Positions 9,282-18,180 of a stretch of 64,000 nucleotides of DNA are shown here, in pieces; the first letter of the stretch is position 1, and every line of letters starts with the position of its first letter. Position numbers and translations under genes: made by a program. The stretch is from Thermocatellispora tengchongensis (GTDB lineage Bacteria; Actinomycetota; Actinomycetes; Streptosporangiales; Streptosporangiaceae). The notes under the pieces were generated by a model. It did no database searches and was not told where the DNA came from. It saw only the letters and a list, made by a program, of their open reading frames with translations. The stretch is taken from NCBI RefSeq assembly GCF_014202315.1, contig NZ_JACHGN010000008.1:291342-355341 (forward strand), read 5' to 3'.

Positions 9282-10499
9282 CTACAGCGATACCGCCGAC
9301 CCTGCCTGCGTGACGGCCCGAAGGTCGATTCCGGCGCGGTTCAGGCGGCGGGCCTTCAAGGCCAGGTGGAGGTGCGAGCGCACCAGCCCGTCGCGCAGGT
9401 CCTTGCCGAGGATTTCGGCGATCCGGCCGAGGCGGTAGTACACCGTGGTCCGGTGCAGGTGCAGCGTCGCCGCGGTGCGCTGGACATCGCAGCCCAGGTC
9501 GAGGTACGTCTCCAGGGTCCGGAGCATGGCGGCCGAGTCGCCGGCGCGCTCCAGCGAGGCGAGCACGGGGTCGGGCGGCCCGGGTGGCGTCGTGCGCATC
9601 AGGATGCGGTACGGCCCGGCGTCCGGCCAGGGCAGGATGCGTGGCAGCGCCGGGTCCAGGGCCGCCGCCCCGGCCGCGACCCTGGCCTGCCGGTACGCCT
9701 CGCGCACCGCCGGGACCTCCAAGGGCGTGGGGTCGCTGACGCCGATCGCGAACGGGCGGCGGGCCGCCCTGCGCAGCGCCCGGTCCAGGACGGAGGGGCC
9801 GTGGGAGGAGTGGCGGGACAGGGCGGTCACGTGCCCGGTGGTGACGAAGCAGCCGACGTACGCGGGATCTGTTCGCAACGCCCGTGGTAAGGCCGCGCCG
9901 AGGCTCTGGAACTCGGTGGCGGACATGGCGCGGACGCGATCACGGCCACGGACGGTCGGCACGGCGGCGCAGACGAGCACCTGCGCATCGATAAGTGACG
10001 GGTCCAGGCCGGTCAGCCGGTCGCGCGCGCTCGCTCCCGGCTGGTCCGGTTCGAGCAGGCGGCGCACCAGGTCGTCGCGCTCTCCCGGCGCGTCCGCCGG
10101 CTCGCCGAGAAGACGGGCCAGCACGGCGGCGGCGTCCGCGGTCGCCTTCAGCGCAGTGCCGTCGAGCGGCTCGCCGTCCTCAGGCACCCACAGGTAGCCC
10201 AGGCATCGCCCGCCGTGCCTGATGGGGACGCACAGGCGAGCCTGGATGCCCAGCGTCGCGTTCGCGGGCAGGCGGACGGCGCCGGTGGCGGTGGTGATGC
10301 CGTGCCGGTTCTGCCAGGCGCGGAGCTCCGGCGCGACCCGGCGCGCCAGGATCGAGGCGATGCGTGCCTGGTCGGCGCGGGCGTCCTGCCTGCTGTAGGC
10401 GATCAGCCGCCCGTCCACCGAGTCGGCGAACACCCCGCGGCCGAGCCGCTCGGCGAGTCCTTCCAGCACCTCCTGGAGGTCCACACCCGGCAGGTCCAT
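9282..10499 (-). CDS. PucR/CdaR-family transcriptional regulator
   Basis: A 405-aa regulator. The first half is GAF-like (IQARLCVPIRHGGRCLGYLW); a GGDEF-like middle follows, and the C-terminus (about 335-395) is the PucR helix-turn-helix with LETYLDLGCDVQRTAATLHL and HRTTVYYRLGRI. PucR proteins classically control purine and amide nitrogen utilisation. The start is the ATG at 10499, preceded by AAGGAG; the frame is open 55 codons further but without homology. It is divergent from a small ORF and the acetamidase/formamidase gene, which it most likely controls (inference). Confidence 0.9.
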   Translation of the reverse strand: MDLPGVDLQEVLEGLAERLGRGVFADSVDGRLIAYSRQDARADQARIASILARRVAPELRAWQNRHGITTATGAVRLPANATLGIQARLCVPIRHGGRCLGYLWVPEDGEPLDGTALKATADAAAVLARLLGEPADAPGERDDLVRRLLEPDQPGASARDRLTGLDPSLIDAQVLVCAAVPTVRGRDRVRAMSATEFQSLGAALPRALRTDPAYVGCFVTTGHVTALSRHSSHGPSVLDRALRRAARRPFAIGVSDPTPLEVPAVREAYRQARVAAGAAALDPALPRILPWPDAGPYRILMRTTPPGPPDPVLASLERAGDSAAMLRTLETYLDLGCDVQRTAATLHLHRTTVYYRLGRIAEILGKDLRDGLVRSHLHLALKARRLNRAGIDLRAVTQAGSAVSL

Positions 10500-10627
10500 G
10501 CGCGACTCCTTTCCTTGCGACGAATGTAGAAATCTGCGGCGCGCGATCTCGTCATCGGTCCGATGCGCAGGCCGGTGGCCGCCGCCTACCGTCGAACCGC
10601 ACGAGCCCGACCTCCGGAGATGACACC

Positions 10628-10798
10628 GTGATGCGTGCCCGCTTTCCCCGCCCGTGGATCTCACCCGCCTCCGAGCGCCTGACCCGTGAGGTGGTGGACG
10701 CCCTGGCCGGACGCCTCGACGCCATCGCCTACCCGGGGCTGACCGCCAACTTCGACGCCGGCGGCTTCACCGAGGTCCGCTTCACCGCCACCCTCTGA
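10628..10798 (+). CDS. small conserved-looking protein upstream of acetamidase
   Basis: A 56-aa ORF starting at the GTG at 10628 (GGAG nine bases upstream) or the adjacent ATG at 10631. Nearly every codon ends in G or C, the sign of a real gene here. The peptide (for example LTREVVDALAGRLDAIAY) predicts one amphipathic helix and a strand-rich end; I recognise no family. It sits 24 nt before the acetamidase gene and 128 nt from the divergent PucR gene, so it should be the first gene of the amide operon, perhaps a small partner or leader protein. Confidence 0.6.
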   Translation: MMRARFPRPWISPASERLTREVVDALAGRLDAIAYPGLTANFDAGGFTEVRFTATL

Positions 10799-10822
10799 CA
10801 CCCATGACTCGTGAGGAGCATC

Positions 10823-12001
10823 ATGCAGCGCGAGGTGTTCGAGCCGCTGTCCCGCTTCAGCGACCGCTACCTGGACGTGCCCCGGCTCGCCTGCCGGATC
10901 GGGGTTCCGCTCGCGGCCCAGCCCGAGATCGGGCACAACCGCTGGCATCCGGACATTCCACCGGCCGTGACGGTGGACCCCGGCGAGGAGGTGATCCTGG
11001 AGTCGGCCGCCTACGACGACTACCAGATCCACGACAACGGCAGCCTGGACGAACTGCGGCGCGCCGACCTGTCGCGCATGCATCCGCTGACCGGGCCGGT
11101 TCGCGTCAACGGCGCCGAGCCCGGCGACGTGCTCGTCGCGGAGGTGCTCGGCGTCGAGCCCCTGAGCGGCGTCGCCTTCTCCAACATCCTGCCCGGCACC
11201 CCGGGCCTGCTCGGCCAGATCTTCCCCGACGGCTACCGTTCGACCTGGTACGCCCGCGGCGGTATCGCCGAGTCACCCGAGGTGCCCGGCGTCAGAATCC
11301 CCGCCCAGCCGCACGTCGGGACCATAGGGGTCGCGCCGTCTCCGGAGCTGATGCGCCGCTGGGATGAGCGCGAGAGACCGCTGTACGCCGACGGGCGCGC
11401 CTTCGCCCCCGACCCGCGCAACGCACTGCTTCGCGGCCTGGGACAGGACGCCGCGCAGGTGGCGGCCCGTACCCAGCCGCCCCGGGAGAACGGCGGCAAC
11501 ATGGACATCAACAAGCTCGGCCCTGGGGCCATGGTCTACTTCCCGGTCTTCGTCGAGGGCGGGCTGCTGTCCCTCGGCGACCACCACCTGTCGGCCGGGG
11601 ACGGCGAGTGCAGCTTCAACGCCATGGAGATGGACGGCCGCACCTGGCTGCGGCTGCGCGTCATCAAGGACGGCATGGCCCGCCACCGGATCACCACGCC
11701 CGTCGTCCGCCCCACGCCGTTGGCCGCCCACTTCGGCGCCGGCCGTTATCTCGGCTTCAACGGCTTCTGCTTCGACGACCAGGAGCAGGGCTACCAGGAC
11801 GCGAGCTTCGCCGCTCGTGAGGCGATGCGCCGGGCCGTGGACTTCCTGATGGGGGTGGGCTACAGCGGCGAGCAGGCGTACGTGATCCTCAGTGTCGCGC
11901 CCGTCGAGATCCGCATAAGCTGCATCGTCACCATCCCGAATCCCACGGTGACGCTCTACCTGCCGATCGACATCTTCGACCGCGACATCCTGCCCCGCTG
12001 A
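10823..12001 (+). CDS. acetamidase/formamidase (FmdA/AmdA family)
   Basis: A 392-aa enzyme of the FmdA_AmdA family, which hydrolyses formamide or short amides to ammonia and the acid in the cytoplasm. Family landmarks are visible: HNRWHPDIPP near 38, GPVRVNGAEPGDVLVAEVL near 97, GGNMDINKLGPGAMVYFPV near 225 and GDHHLSAGDGE near 255. The start is the ATG at 10823, with GAGGAG four bases upstream. The 3' end is followed after 33 nt by a convergent tRNA-Arg gene. With the small ORF upstream and the divergent PucR regulator it forms an amide nitrogen-scavenging unit. Confidence 0.93.
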   Translation: MQREVFEPLSRFSDRYLDVPRLACRIGVPLAAQPEIGHNRWHPDIPPAVTVDPGEEVILESAAYDDYQIHDNGSLDELRRADLSRMHPLTGPVRVNGAEPGDVLVAEVLGVEPLSGVAFSNILPGTPGLLGQIFPDGYRSTWYARGGIAESPEVPGVRIPAQPHVGTIGVAPSPELMRRWDERERPLYADGRAFAPDPRNALLRGLGQDAAQVAARTQPPRENGGNMDINKLGPGAMVYFPVFVEGGLLSLGDHHLSAGDGECSFNAMEMDGRTWLRLRVIKDGMARHRITTPVVRPTPLAAHFGAGRYLGFNGFCFDDQEQGYQDASFAAREAMRRAVDFLMGVGYSGEQAYVILSVAPVEIRISCIVTIPNPTVTLYLPIDIFDRDILPR

Positions 12002-12034
12002 CCCGTCGCCGGACGTCTCCAGCAGTTCTGGTCG

Positions 12035-12105
12035 TACCCGTGGCAGGACTCGAACCTGCACCGCCGGATTCGTAGTCCGGTTGCCTGTCCATTGGCGACA
12101 CGGGC
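12035..12105 (-). tRNA. tRNA-Arg (anticodon ACG)
   Basis: A 71-nt cloverleaf on the minus strand. The acceptor arm pairs GCCCGTG with CACGGGT (the first pair is G-U) and the discriminator base is A. The anticodon stem is CCGGA/TCCGG with loop CTACGAA, giving ACG. The T-arm is GCAGG-TTCGAGT-CCTGC. The D-loop contains GGA, supplying the A20 typical of arginine tRNAs, although the D-stem has only three good pairs. No CCA is encoded. It lies 23 nt downstream of tRNA-Ala, so the two are probably cotranscribed. Confidence 0.82.
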
Positions 12106-12128
12106 GTGGTCGCATTTCCATCGACTCG

Positions 12129-12200
12129 TGGACCAAGCGGGATTCGAACCCGCATCTGCCTCCTTGCAAGGGAGGTGTGTTCCCGTTACACCATCGGCCC
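12129..12200 (-). tRNA. tRNA-Ala (anticodon UGC)
   Basis: A 72-nt cloverleaf on the minus strand. The acceptor GGGCCGA pairs with TTGGTCC and includes G3-U70, the alanine identity pair; the discriminator is A. The D-arm is GTGT/ACAC. The anticodon stem CCTCC/GGAGG has loop CTTGCAA (UGC), and the T-arm is GCGGG-TTCGAAT-CCCGC. No CCA is encoded. The short D-arm and G1-G2-G3-C4 acceptor differ from the usual GGGGCC housekeeping alanine tRNA. Confidence 0.85.
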
Positions 12201-12510
12201 ATTCGGCCCTTTCGGTACAGGGCCTATTCGCTGTTCGCTCCCGCGTTGCCGGGGCGGCTGCCGCGCAGGTCGTGCGGCCTATCCGGCAGCCGGTCGGCGG
12301 AGGGCGGCGTGGGGTCGGGCGGCGGCCGGGGCGCCGTGGAATCGCATCGCCGCCGCGGGCCCGGCGGGCCGGTCGTTTCGAATCCGTCGGATTTCCATGC
12401 CCGCCTCCCTCCGCTTTTCCTCGTGCGAGCGTGTAATCACGGTAAGGGGGCGGAGAACCCGCGGGCAACGCATTTATTCCGGCACCCGCCGGGCGATTCC
12501 AGGGTGGGCG
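12201..12510. other. 310-bp intergenic region upstream of the tRNA pair
   Basis: No confident gene. It must contain the tRNA promoter on the minus strand and the end of the FAD oxidase transcript. A 39-codon minus-strand ORF from the ATG at 12400 has a strong ribosome site (GGAGGGAGG, five bases away), but its composition is low-complexity Ala/Pro/Arg and I do not call it. Confidence 0.5.
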
Positions 12511-14151
12511 TCAGCGGCCGGGGGGACGGATCGACAGGGCGTGGTGGAAGACGTCGCGGGGGTCCCAGCGCTGCTTGACCTTCTGCAGGCGGGGGTAGTT
12601 GGCACCGTAGTAGATGGTGAACCAGGGGATGCCGGAGGTGTTCCACTTCGGGTCGGCGTGGTCGGTGTCGGGATAGTTGATGTACGCGCCGCCGCAGGCG
12701 CCGCCCGGGACCGGCACTCCTCCGGTGTCCGCGTACGTCTCCCGGTGGAAGTCGCGGACCCAGTCCAGGCGGGGGGCGGCGTCCTGGCCCTCCTCCCAGG
12801 TGACCAGGTGCAGCACCTTCATGATGGACTGCCGCTCGACCGTCGCGGTGGCGGCGGGATCGACGGTGTTGACCCGGCCGCCGTACGAGATCAGCCACAC
12901 GACGCCCTGGGAGGAGACCTCGCCGGCGACGCTGAGGCGGTCGTAGGCGGCGTCCGCCTGCCGGTTCGTCAAGGCCCGCCGCAGGTAGCCGGACTTCGCC
13001 TTGAATCGGCCGGATTCCGCGTCCGCGCCGAGCGAGAGCGTGCGCACCGCCTGGAACCAGGGGTCCCGCCGGAGGGGCGTGACGAAGACCTCCGGCGTGA
13101 CACCCCGCCCCACGTGGGCGAAGAAGTCGCGCAGCAGGCGCTCGGCGTCCGGGACGTCCGCGTCGATCTGCGTGGGCAGGATGATCGCGCCCGGATCGGC
13201 GCCGGACTGGCGGCCGGGGATCAGCAGCGCGGCCCACAGGCTCGCGTACGGCGAGTCCGGCGCGCTGTTGCGCTCGTGCCACTCGCCGTGGTTGCGCAGC
13301 AGCCTGCGGAAGGACTCCCTGGTCATGCCCTCCCAGGACCAGATGGCGACGCCGGACAGTACGGTCGCGGGCGGCCGGGGGAGCAGCCGGGACGGGTCGT
13401 TCCCCCGCACCTTCGGGTCGCGCAGCCAGTAGCGGGTCACGATGCCGAAGCTCCCGCCGCCGCCACCGGTGTGCGCCCACCACAGGTCGTGGTTCGGGTC
13501 GGCCGGGTCGCGGGTGGCCACCACCGCGCGGGCCCGGCCCGAGCGGTCCACCACCACGACCTCCACCGCGTGCAGATAGTCGACCGTGAGGCCGTCGCGC
13601 CGCGACAGCGGCCCGTAGCCGCCGCCCGCGATGTGCCCCCCGGCGGCCACGCCCCCGCACTGGCCGCCGGGGAACGTCACGCCCCAGCCGAGGTAGAGCC
13701 TGCGGTACGCCGACATGAGCGTCGTGCCCGCCTCGACGGCGAACGCGCCGCGCTCCTCGTCGAAGTACACCCGCGACATCTCGCACAGGTCGATCACGAC
13801 CTGCGCCCCGTCGCCGACGAAGTTCTCGTAGCAGTGCCCGCCGCTGCGCACGGTGACCCGCTTGCCGGCGCGCACGGCCTCGCCGACCGCCCTGACGACC
13901 TGCTCGGTCGAGCTCGCGACGACGAAGTACTCCGGCTCGTGCCGGAAGCGCTGGTTCGTACGCCGGACCGCCAGGTCCTCATAGCGCGGATCGGACGGCC
14001 GCACGGTCACCGGGCCGAGCTGCGGCCCGTCGTCCCCGTTCCCGTGGAGGAGACCGGCCGCCGCCGGTCCCGCCGACGCCAGCACCGCCGAAACCGCTCC
14101 CCCCAACGCCGCCGTGCCGCCGATGAACCCGCGGCGCGTCACCTCACCCAC
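12511..14151 (-). CDS. secreted FAD-linked oxidase, berberine-bridge type
   Basis: A 546-aa exported flavoprotein. The N-terminus has a Tat motif (TRRGFIGG) and a hydrophobic Ala-rich core ending near AAAG at 33. An FAD_binding_4 (PCMH) domain follows at about 70-240, then the C-terminal BBE domain (WFTIYYGANYPRLQ ... DPRDVFHHALSI). Both residues used for bicovalent FAD attachment are present: H106 in RSGGHCYEN and C165 in PGGQCGGVAAGGH. Such enzymes oxidise sugars or aromatic natural products. The start is the GTG at 14151 with GAAGGGG upstream. It is the last gene of the minus-strand group beginning at 18656. Confidence 0.9.
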   Translation of the reverse strand: MGEVTRRGFIGGTAALGGAVSAVLASAGPAAAGLLHGNGDDGPQLGPVTVRPSDPRYEDLAVRRTNQRFRHEPEYFVVASSTEQVVRAVGEAVRAGKRVTVRSGGHCYENFVGDGAQVVIDLCEMSRVYFDEERGAFAVEAGTTLMSAYRRLYLGWGVTFPGGQCGGVAAGGHIAGGGYGPLSRRDGLTVDYLHAVEVVVVDRSGRARAVVATRDPADPNHDLWWAHTGGGGGSFGIVTRYWLRDPKVRGNDPSRLLPRPPATVLSGVAIWSWEGMTRESFRRLLRNHGEWHERNSAPDSPYASLWAALLIPGRQSGADPGAIILPTQIDADVPDAERLLRDFFAHVGRGVTPEVFVTPLRRDPWFQAVRTLSLGADAESGRFKAKSGYLRRALTNRQADAAYDRLSVAGEVSSQGVVWLISYGGRVNTVDPAATATVERQSIMKVLHLVTWEEGQDAAPRLDWVRDFHRETYADTGGVPVPGGACGGAYINYPDTDHADPKWNTSGIPWFTIYYGANYPRLQKVKQRWDPRDVFHHALSIRPPGR

Positions 14152-14290
14152 GTTCGATCAACCCCTTCGCGTCCTCGGCCGGGACCGCAACCCGGTATGT
14201 GATCGACGCTAGGAGCGTGGCGAGGGCGGGGTAATGCGCCCAGCCGCACACCGGGGGTGGGGTTAGGTGCACATCGGCGCGCCCGAGGCG

Positions 14291-15340
14291 CTACGGGCGG
14301 ATCTCGTAGATCGCGTTGAAGGTCGTCTCCGCGGCCCGGCGGAACCGGGTGAAGCCGGCCTCCGTGGCCACCTCCCGGATCGCCGCGTCGCCTGCCTGCG
14401 CCCCCAGCGCGCGGCCGACCGGCTGGGACAGGCTGTTGGGCACGCACAGGAAGGTGGAGGCGCTGTAGTACAGCCGGCCGACCGGGTTGAAGTTCTCCTC
14501 GACCTTGTCGGAGGCGATCGGCTCCACCAGCAGCCACGTGCCGTCCGGATCCAGCGCCTCCCGCACCCGCCGGGCGGCCCCGAGCGGGTCGCCCATGTCG
14601 TGCAGGCAGTCGAACATCGTCACCAGGTCGTAGCCCGTCCCGGTGAAGGTCTGCGCGGAGGCCACCTCGAAGCTCACCCGGTCGGCGAGCCCCGACTCCG
14701 CGGCCCGCTTGCGGGCCAGCGCGATCGAGTCGGCGTGGTAGTCGGAGCCCACGACCCTGGCCCGCGGGTACGCCTCGGCGAGGAGCATCGACGACGAGCC
14801 GAGGCCGCAGCCGACGTCGGCCACCCTGGCGCCGGCGGCCAGCTTGGCCTCGACCCCGTCCAGCGCCGGGATCCAGTGAGGGACCAGCTCGGCCGCGTAA
14901 CCGGGCCGGAAGAACGCGTCGCACCCGACGAAGACGTCCTCGGAGTGCTCGTGCCAGCCGACCCCGGCGCCGGTGCGGAACGCCTCGGTGATCCGGGGCT
15001 CGGCGCGCAGCATCCCCACGGCGACCAGGAACGCCGCCGGCACGTTGGGGCCGTTCGGGTCGGCCAGGCAGAACGCCTGCTCCTCGCTCAGCCGGAACCG
15101 GCCGGTCTCCGGATCGTATTCGGCGTACCCGCCGGCGGCCTGGCCGCGCAGCCACTCGGTGAGGTAGCGCGGGTGACATCCGGTGCGTTCGGCGAACTCC
15201 TCCGGCGTCGCGGGGCCTCCCTCCGCGAGCGCGCGGTACAGGCCCAGCCGGTGCCCGACGACGATCGAGCCCGCGGCCTCGGTGGCCGCGAGGTCGGTCA
15301 CGAAGCGGCCCAGGAACTCGTTCACCTTCTCGTCGTCCAT
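14291..15340 (-). CDS. SAM-dependent methyltransferase with N-terminal winged helix
   Basis: A 349-aa protein. An N-terminal winged-helix dimerization module (about 1-100, with GCHPRYLTEWLRGQA) is followed by a class I methyltransferase fold: motif I VADVGCGLGSSS near 172, an acidic end of strand 2 VVGSDY, and DLVTMFDCLHDMGDP. This matches the Rv2258c-like actinobacterial group, which has O-methyltransferase-like architecture but unproven substrates. The start ATG at 15340 has AAGGGGACGGGG directly upstream. It lies 107 nt downstream of the MFS gene on the same strand. Confidence 0.9.
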   Translation of the reverse strand: MDDEKVNEFLGRFVTDLAATEAAGSIVVGHRLGLYRALAEGGPATPEEFAERTGCHPRYLTEWLRGQAAGGYAEYDPETGRFRLSEEQAFCLADPNGPNVPAAFLVAVGMLRAEPRITEAFRTGAGVGWHEHSEDVFVGCDAFFRPGYAAELVPHWIPALDGVEAKLAAGARVADVGCGLGSSSMLLAEAYPRARVVGSDYHADSIALARKRAAESGLADRVSFEVASAQTFTGTGYDLVTMFDCLHDMGDPLGAARRVREALDPDGTWLLVEPIASDKVEENFNPVGRLYYSASTFLCVPNSLSQPVGRALGAQAGDAAIREVATEAGFTRFRRAAETTFNAIYEIRP

Positions 15341-15447
15341 CCCCGTCCCCTTCCTGGTCGAGCCGGCCGCATGCCGGCCGTCACGGAAAGACTCGTCCTG
15401 GTGTCCGTCACGGCCTCGTCACGGCACGCACCAGGGGGCGGGGCGTT

Positions 15448-16857
15448 TCAGGGGGCGATGTCCTCCAGGACGGCGCGCCTGGTCTCCGGCAGGAACGCCA
15501 CGACGACGACGGCGGCCAGGACGAACAGGCCCGCGCTGGCGGTGAAGACCAGCGGGGCGCCGCCCGCGGCCAGCAGGGCGGGCACGACGACAGGCCCGAG
15601 GAGGGCGCCGAGCCGACCCGCCGCGGTGGCGGTGCCCACCCCGGTGCCGCGGATACGGGTCGGGAACAGCTCGGGGGTGAAGGCGTACAGGGAGGACCAC
15701 ATCCCGAAGAACATGAACTGCAGCACCGAGCCGTAGCCGATCAGCTCCGGCAGGCCGGACGCCTGACCGTACAGGAAGGCGGCCACGGCCGAGGCGACGG
15801 TGTAGCCCGCCAGGCAGGTACGGCGGCCCACGACCTCGATCAGGTAGGCGGCGGACAGGAAGCCCGGCACGCCCCACAGGGCCATCAGCACGATGAAGCC
15901 GATGCTGCCCGCGATGTCGGAGCCGTTGTCGGCCAGCAGCTTGCCCATCCAGGTCGTCAGGCCGTAGTAGCCGAACAGGATGGCGAACCAGGTCAGCCAC
16001 ACCATCAGCGTGCGCCGCCGGCGGCCCCGGACGAACAGGGCGCGCAGGCCCCCGGGGCCGCCCGCGTCCGTCACCGGCGTGATCACCGGTTCGGGGAGCG
16101 CCCGCCCGGTCAGCATGGTGACCTTGTGCTCGATGGCGGCCATGACCGCGCCGGCCTGATCGGTGAGGCCGCGGGAGGCGAGCCAGCGGGGCGACTCGGG
16201 CACGCCGCGCCGGATCACCAGCGCCCACAGGGCCAGGCACGCCTGCAGCGCGAAGAAGGCGCGCCAGCCGGCGGCCGGCACGATCACGTACGCCAGCGCC
16301 CCGGCGAGCACGAACCCGACCGGCCAGGCGCCCTCCAGCAGCGCGGCGTAGCGTCCGCGCCGCGACGCGGGCATGAACTCGGCGAGCAGGGCGGCGGCGA
16401 CGGGGAACTCCGCGCCCATCCCGATGCCCAGCACGAAGCGGCACGCCAGCAGGGTGGGCAGGTCCGGGGCGAAGACCAGGCCCAGGCTGGCCACGCCCCA
16501 GACGACGATGCTGTACTGGAAGACCCGGCGGCGGCCGAACCGGTCGGCGAGCGCGCCCGCCGAGACCGCGCCCGCGAGCATGCCCGCGAATCCGGCGCTG
16601 CCCAGCAGTCCCGCCTCGGCGGCGGTGAGGCCGAAGTGCGCGCTGATGGGCGCCAGCAGGAAGGTGATCGCGGCCAGGTCGATCGAGTCGAACAGCCAGG
16701 CGGTGGCCACGACGAGGAAGAGGCGGCGCTGGAAGCGGCTCCACGGCAGGCGCTCCAGGCGGGCCGAGACGGCGGCGGGGGTGGTCGCGTCGGCGGCTCC
16801 CGGGGACGGCGGGGCCGGGGTGGGGTGCTCGGGCGGGACGGGACGGGCGTCGGGCAT
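15448..16857 (-). CDS. MFS transporter (aromatic acid/sugar porter type)
   Basis: A 469-aa transporter with 12 predicted helices. After a Pro-rich 35-residue cytoplasmic tail come the signatures WLFDSIDLAAI in helix 1, GALADRFGRRRVF in loop 2-3, and a second-half loop with ESPRWLASRG. These match the MHS/AAHS branch (organic or aromatic acid:proton symporters). The track frame starts five codons earlier at a GTG, but AAAGGGA is placed for the ATG at 16857. An 84-bp tandem repeat lies just upstream. Its substrate may relate to the neighbouring MalY-like lyase or methyltransferase. Confidence 0.9.
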   Translation of the reverse strand: MPDARPVPPEHPTPAPPSPGAADATTPAAVSARLERLPWSRFQRRLFLVVATAWLFDSIDLAAITFLLAPISAHFGLTAAEAGLLGSAGFAGMLAGAVSAGALADRFGRRRVFQYSIVVWGVASLGLVFAPDLPTLLACRFVLGIGMGAEFPVAAALLAEFMPASRRGRYAALLEGAWPVGFVLAGALAYVIVPAAGWRAFFALQACLALWALVIRRGVPESPRWLASRGLTDQAGAVMAAIEHKVTMLTGRALPEPVITPVTDAGGPGGLRALFVRGRRRRTLMVWLTWFAILFGYYGLTTWMGKLLADNGSDIAGSIGFIVLMALWGVPGFLSAAYLIEVVGRRTCLAGYTVASAVAAFLYGQASGLPELIGYGSVLQFMFFGMWSSLYAFTPELFPTRIRGTGVGTATAAGRLGALLGPVVVPALLAAGGAPLVFTASAGLFVLAAVVVVAFLPETRRAVLEDIAP

Positions 16858-16887
16858 GGTGTTCCCTTTCACAGGGGCGCGCTCGCG

Positions 16888-16971
16888 GGGTCGAGCGCGC
16901 AGGGTCGAGCGCGCAGGGTCGAGCGCGCGGGGGCGAGTCCGGGGGGGCGAGTCCGCAGGGTCGAGTCCGCT
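16888..16971. repeat. six tandem 14-bp units
   Basis: Six head-to-tail units of 14 bp, starting GGGTCGAGCGCGCA at 16888, 16902 and 16916 and diverging to GGGCGAGTCCG forms at 16930, 16944 and 16958. They lie between the lyase stop and the MFS start, inside the probable operon. Confidence 0.85.
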
Positions 16972-17001
16972 GGGGGAGGCCGGGTGAAGCCTCGTGGAGC
17001 C

Positions 17002-18180
17002 TCAGGCCAGGGCGGCCGAGACGCGGTCGAGGATCCGCTGGAGGTTGGAGGTGCTGGTGGCGAAGTTGAGCCGGGCGAACGCGGCCGTGTCGATCGGGGT
17101 GTGCTGCGAGAACTCGGCCCCGTCGCTGAGCTTGACCCTCGCCAGGCGTTCCAGGCTCCCGGCGGGCGCGGCGGCGCCGATCGGGCTGCCGGTGAAGTCG
17201 AGCCAGCTCAGGTAGGTGCCCTGGGGGGAGTGGTAGCGGGCGTCCCACGGCAGGTCGGCCGCCCACTTCCCGATCAGGCACCGGTTGCGCTCCAGAGTGC
17301 GCATCAGGTCCGCCAGCCAGGCGTGGGAGTCGCGCCACGCGGCCACGGTGGCGACCCGGCTGAGGATGCTCGGCTGGCCGAAGAAGTCGAGCGGGGCGGC
17401 GGCCAGGGCGTCGCGAAGCGGGCCGGGGCCGATGTGCGCGACGGCGCAGCGCAGCCCGGCGATGTTGAACGCCTTGGTCGCCGAGGTGGTGGTGACCGTG
17501 CGGGCGGCGGTCTCGCCGAGCGAGGCGAACGGCACGTGGCGGTGCGGGGCGAACACCAGGTCGGCGTGGATCTCGTCGGCCAGCACCACCAGGTCCAGCT
17601 CCCCGGCGGCCTCGGCGAGCGGCGCCAGCTCGGCGGGGGTGAAGACGCGGCCCGTGGGGTTGTGCGGGTTGACGAGCACGAGCAGGCGGCAGCCGTGCAG
17701 CCGCTCGGCCAGCCCTGCGGTGTCGAAGCCCCATCCCGTCTCGTCCCGTTCCATCGGCAGCGGCACGATCCGGCGGCCCGCGCGGGCGATGCTCGCCAGG
17801 AACGGCGGGTACGCCGGCACGTGGATCGCGACGCCGTCGCCCGGCGCGGTGGTGTACTCGATCACGATCTGGAGGATCTGGAGCAGGTCGGTGAACACCC
17901 GCGTCCGGCCGGGCTCGGGGCGCCACCCGTGGCGGGCGGCCATCCACTCCTCGAAGGCCGCGATCACGGGGTCCTCGCCGGGCCAGTACGGGTAGCCGAA
18001 GTCCCCCCGCTCGGTCACCCGCACGATGCCGTCGCGCACGGCGGGCGGGACCCCGAAGTCCATGTCGGCGACCCAGGCGCCGATGGTGTCCGGCGAGAGC
18101 GAGCCCCACTTGACGCCGTGGCCGGAGCGCAGGCGTCCGGTGTCGATGGTCTCGAACGGGCCTGCCTGCGGGCCAGTCAC
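17002..18180 (-). CDS. MalY/PatB-type PLP-dependent C-S lyase or aminotransferase
   Basis: A 392-aa fold-type I PLP enzyme of the MalY/PatB group (cystathionine beta-lyase-like). Visible elements are WVADMDF at 36-42, NPHNPTGRVF at 171-180, ADEIHADL at 201-208 with the cofactor aspartate, and the Schiff-base lysine K236 in TSATKAFNIAG. Family members cleave C-S bonds of cysteine conjugates. The GTG start at 18180 overlaps the DinB stop by four bases (GTGA), so the two genes are translationally coupled. Confidence 0.9.
   Translation of the reverse strand: MTGPQAGPFETIDTGRLRSGHGVKWGSLSPDTIGAWVADMDFGVPPAVRDGIVRVTERGDFGYPYWPGEDPVIAAFEEWMAARHGWRPEPGRTRVFTDLLQILQIVIEYTTAPGDGVAIHVPAYPPFLASIARAGRRIVPLPMERDETGWGFDTAGLAERLHGCRLLVLVNPHNPTGRVFTPAELAPLAEAAGELDLVVLADEIHADLVFAPHRHVPFASLGETAARTVTTTSATKAFNIAGLRCAVAHIGPGPLRDALAAAPLDFFGQPSILSRVATVAAWRDSHAWLADLMRTLERNRCLIGKWAADLPWDARYHSPQGTYLSWLDFTGSPIGAAAPAGSLERLARVKLSDGAEFSQHTPIDTAAFARLNFATSTSNLQRILDRVSAALA

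Noticed and set aside
12284-12400. 39-codon ORF with a strong ribosome site upstream of the tRNA genes
   Set aside because: Low-complexity Ala/Arg/Pro peptide, no homology, and it runs into tRNA DNA; kept only as a note in the intergenic entry.
16888-16971. TCGAGCG words as SARP heptamer binding sites
   Set aside because: SARP sites are spaced by 11 or 22 bp; here the period is 14 bp, which would turn successive sites around the helix, and no SARP gene is near.
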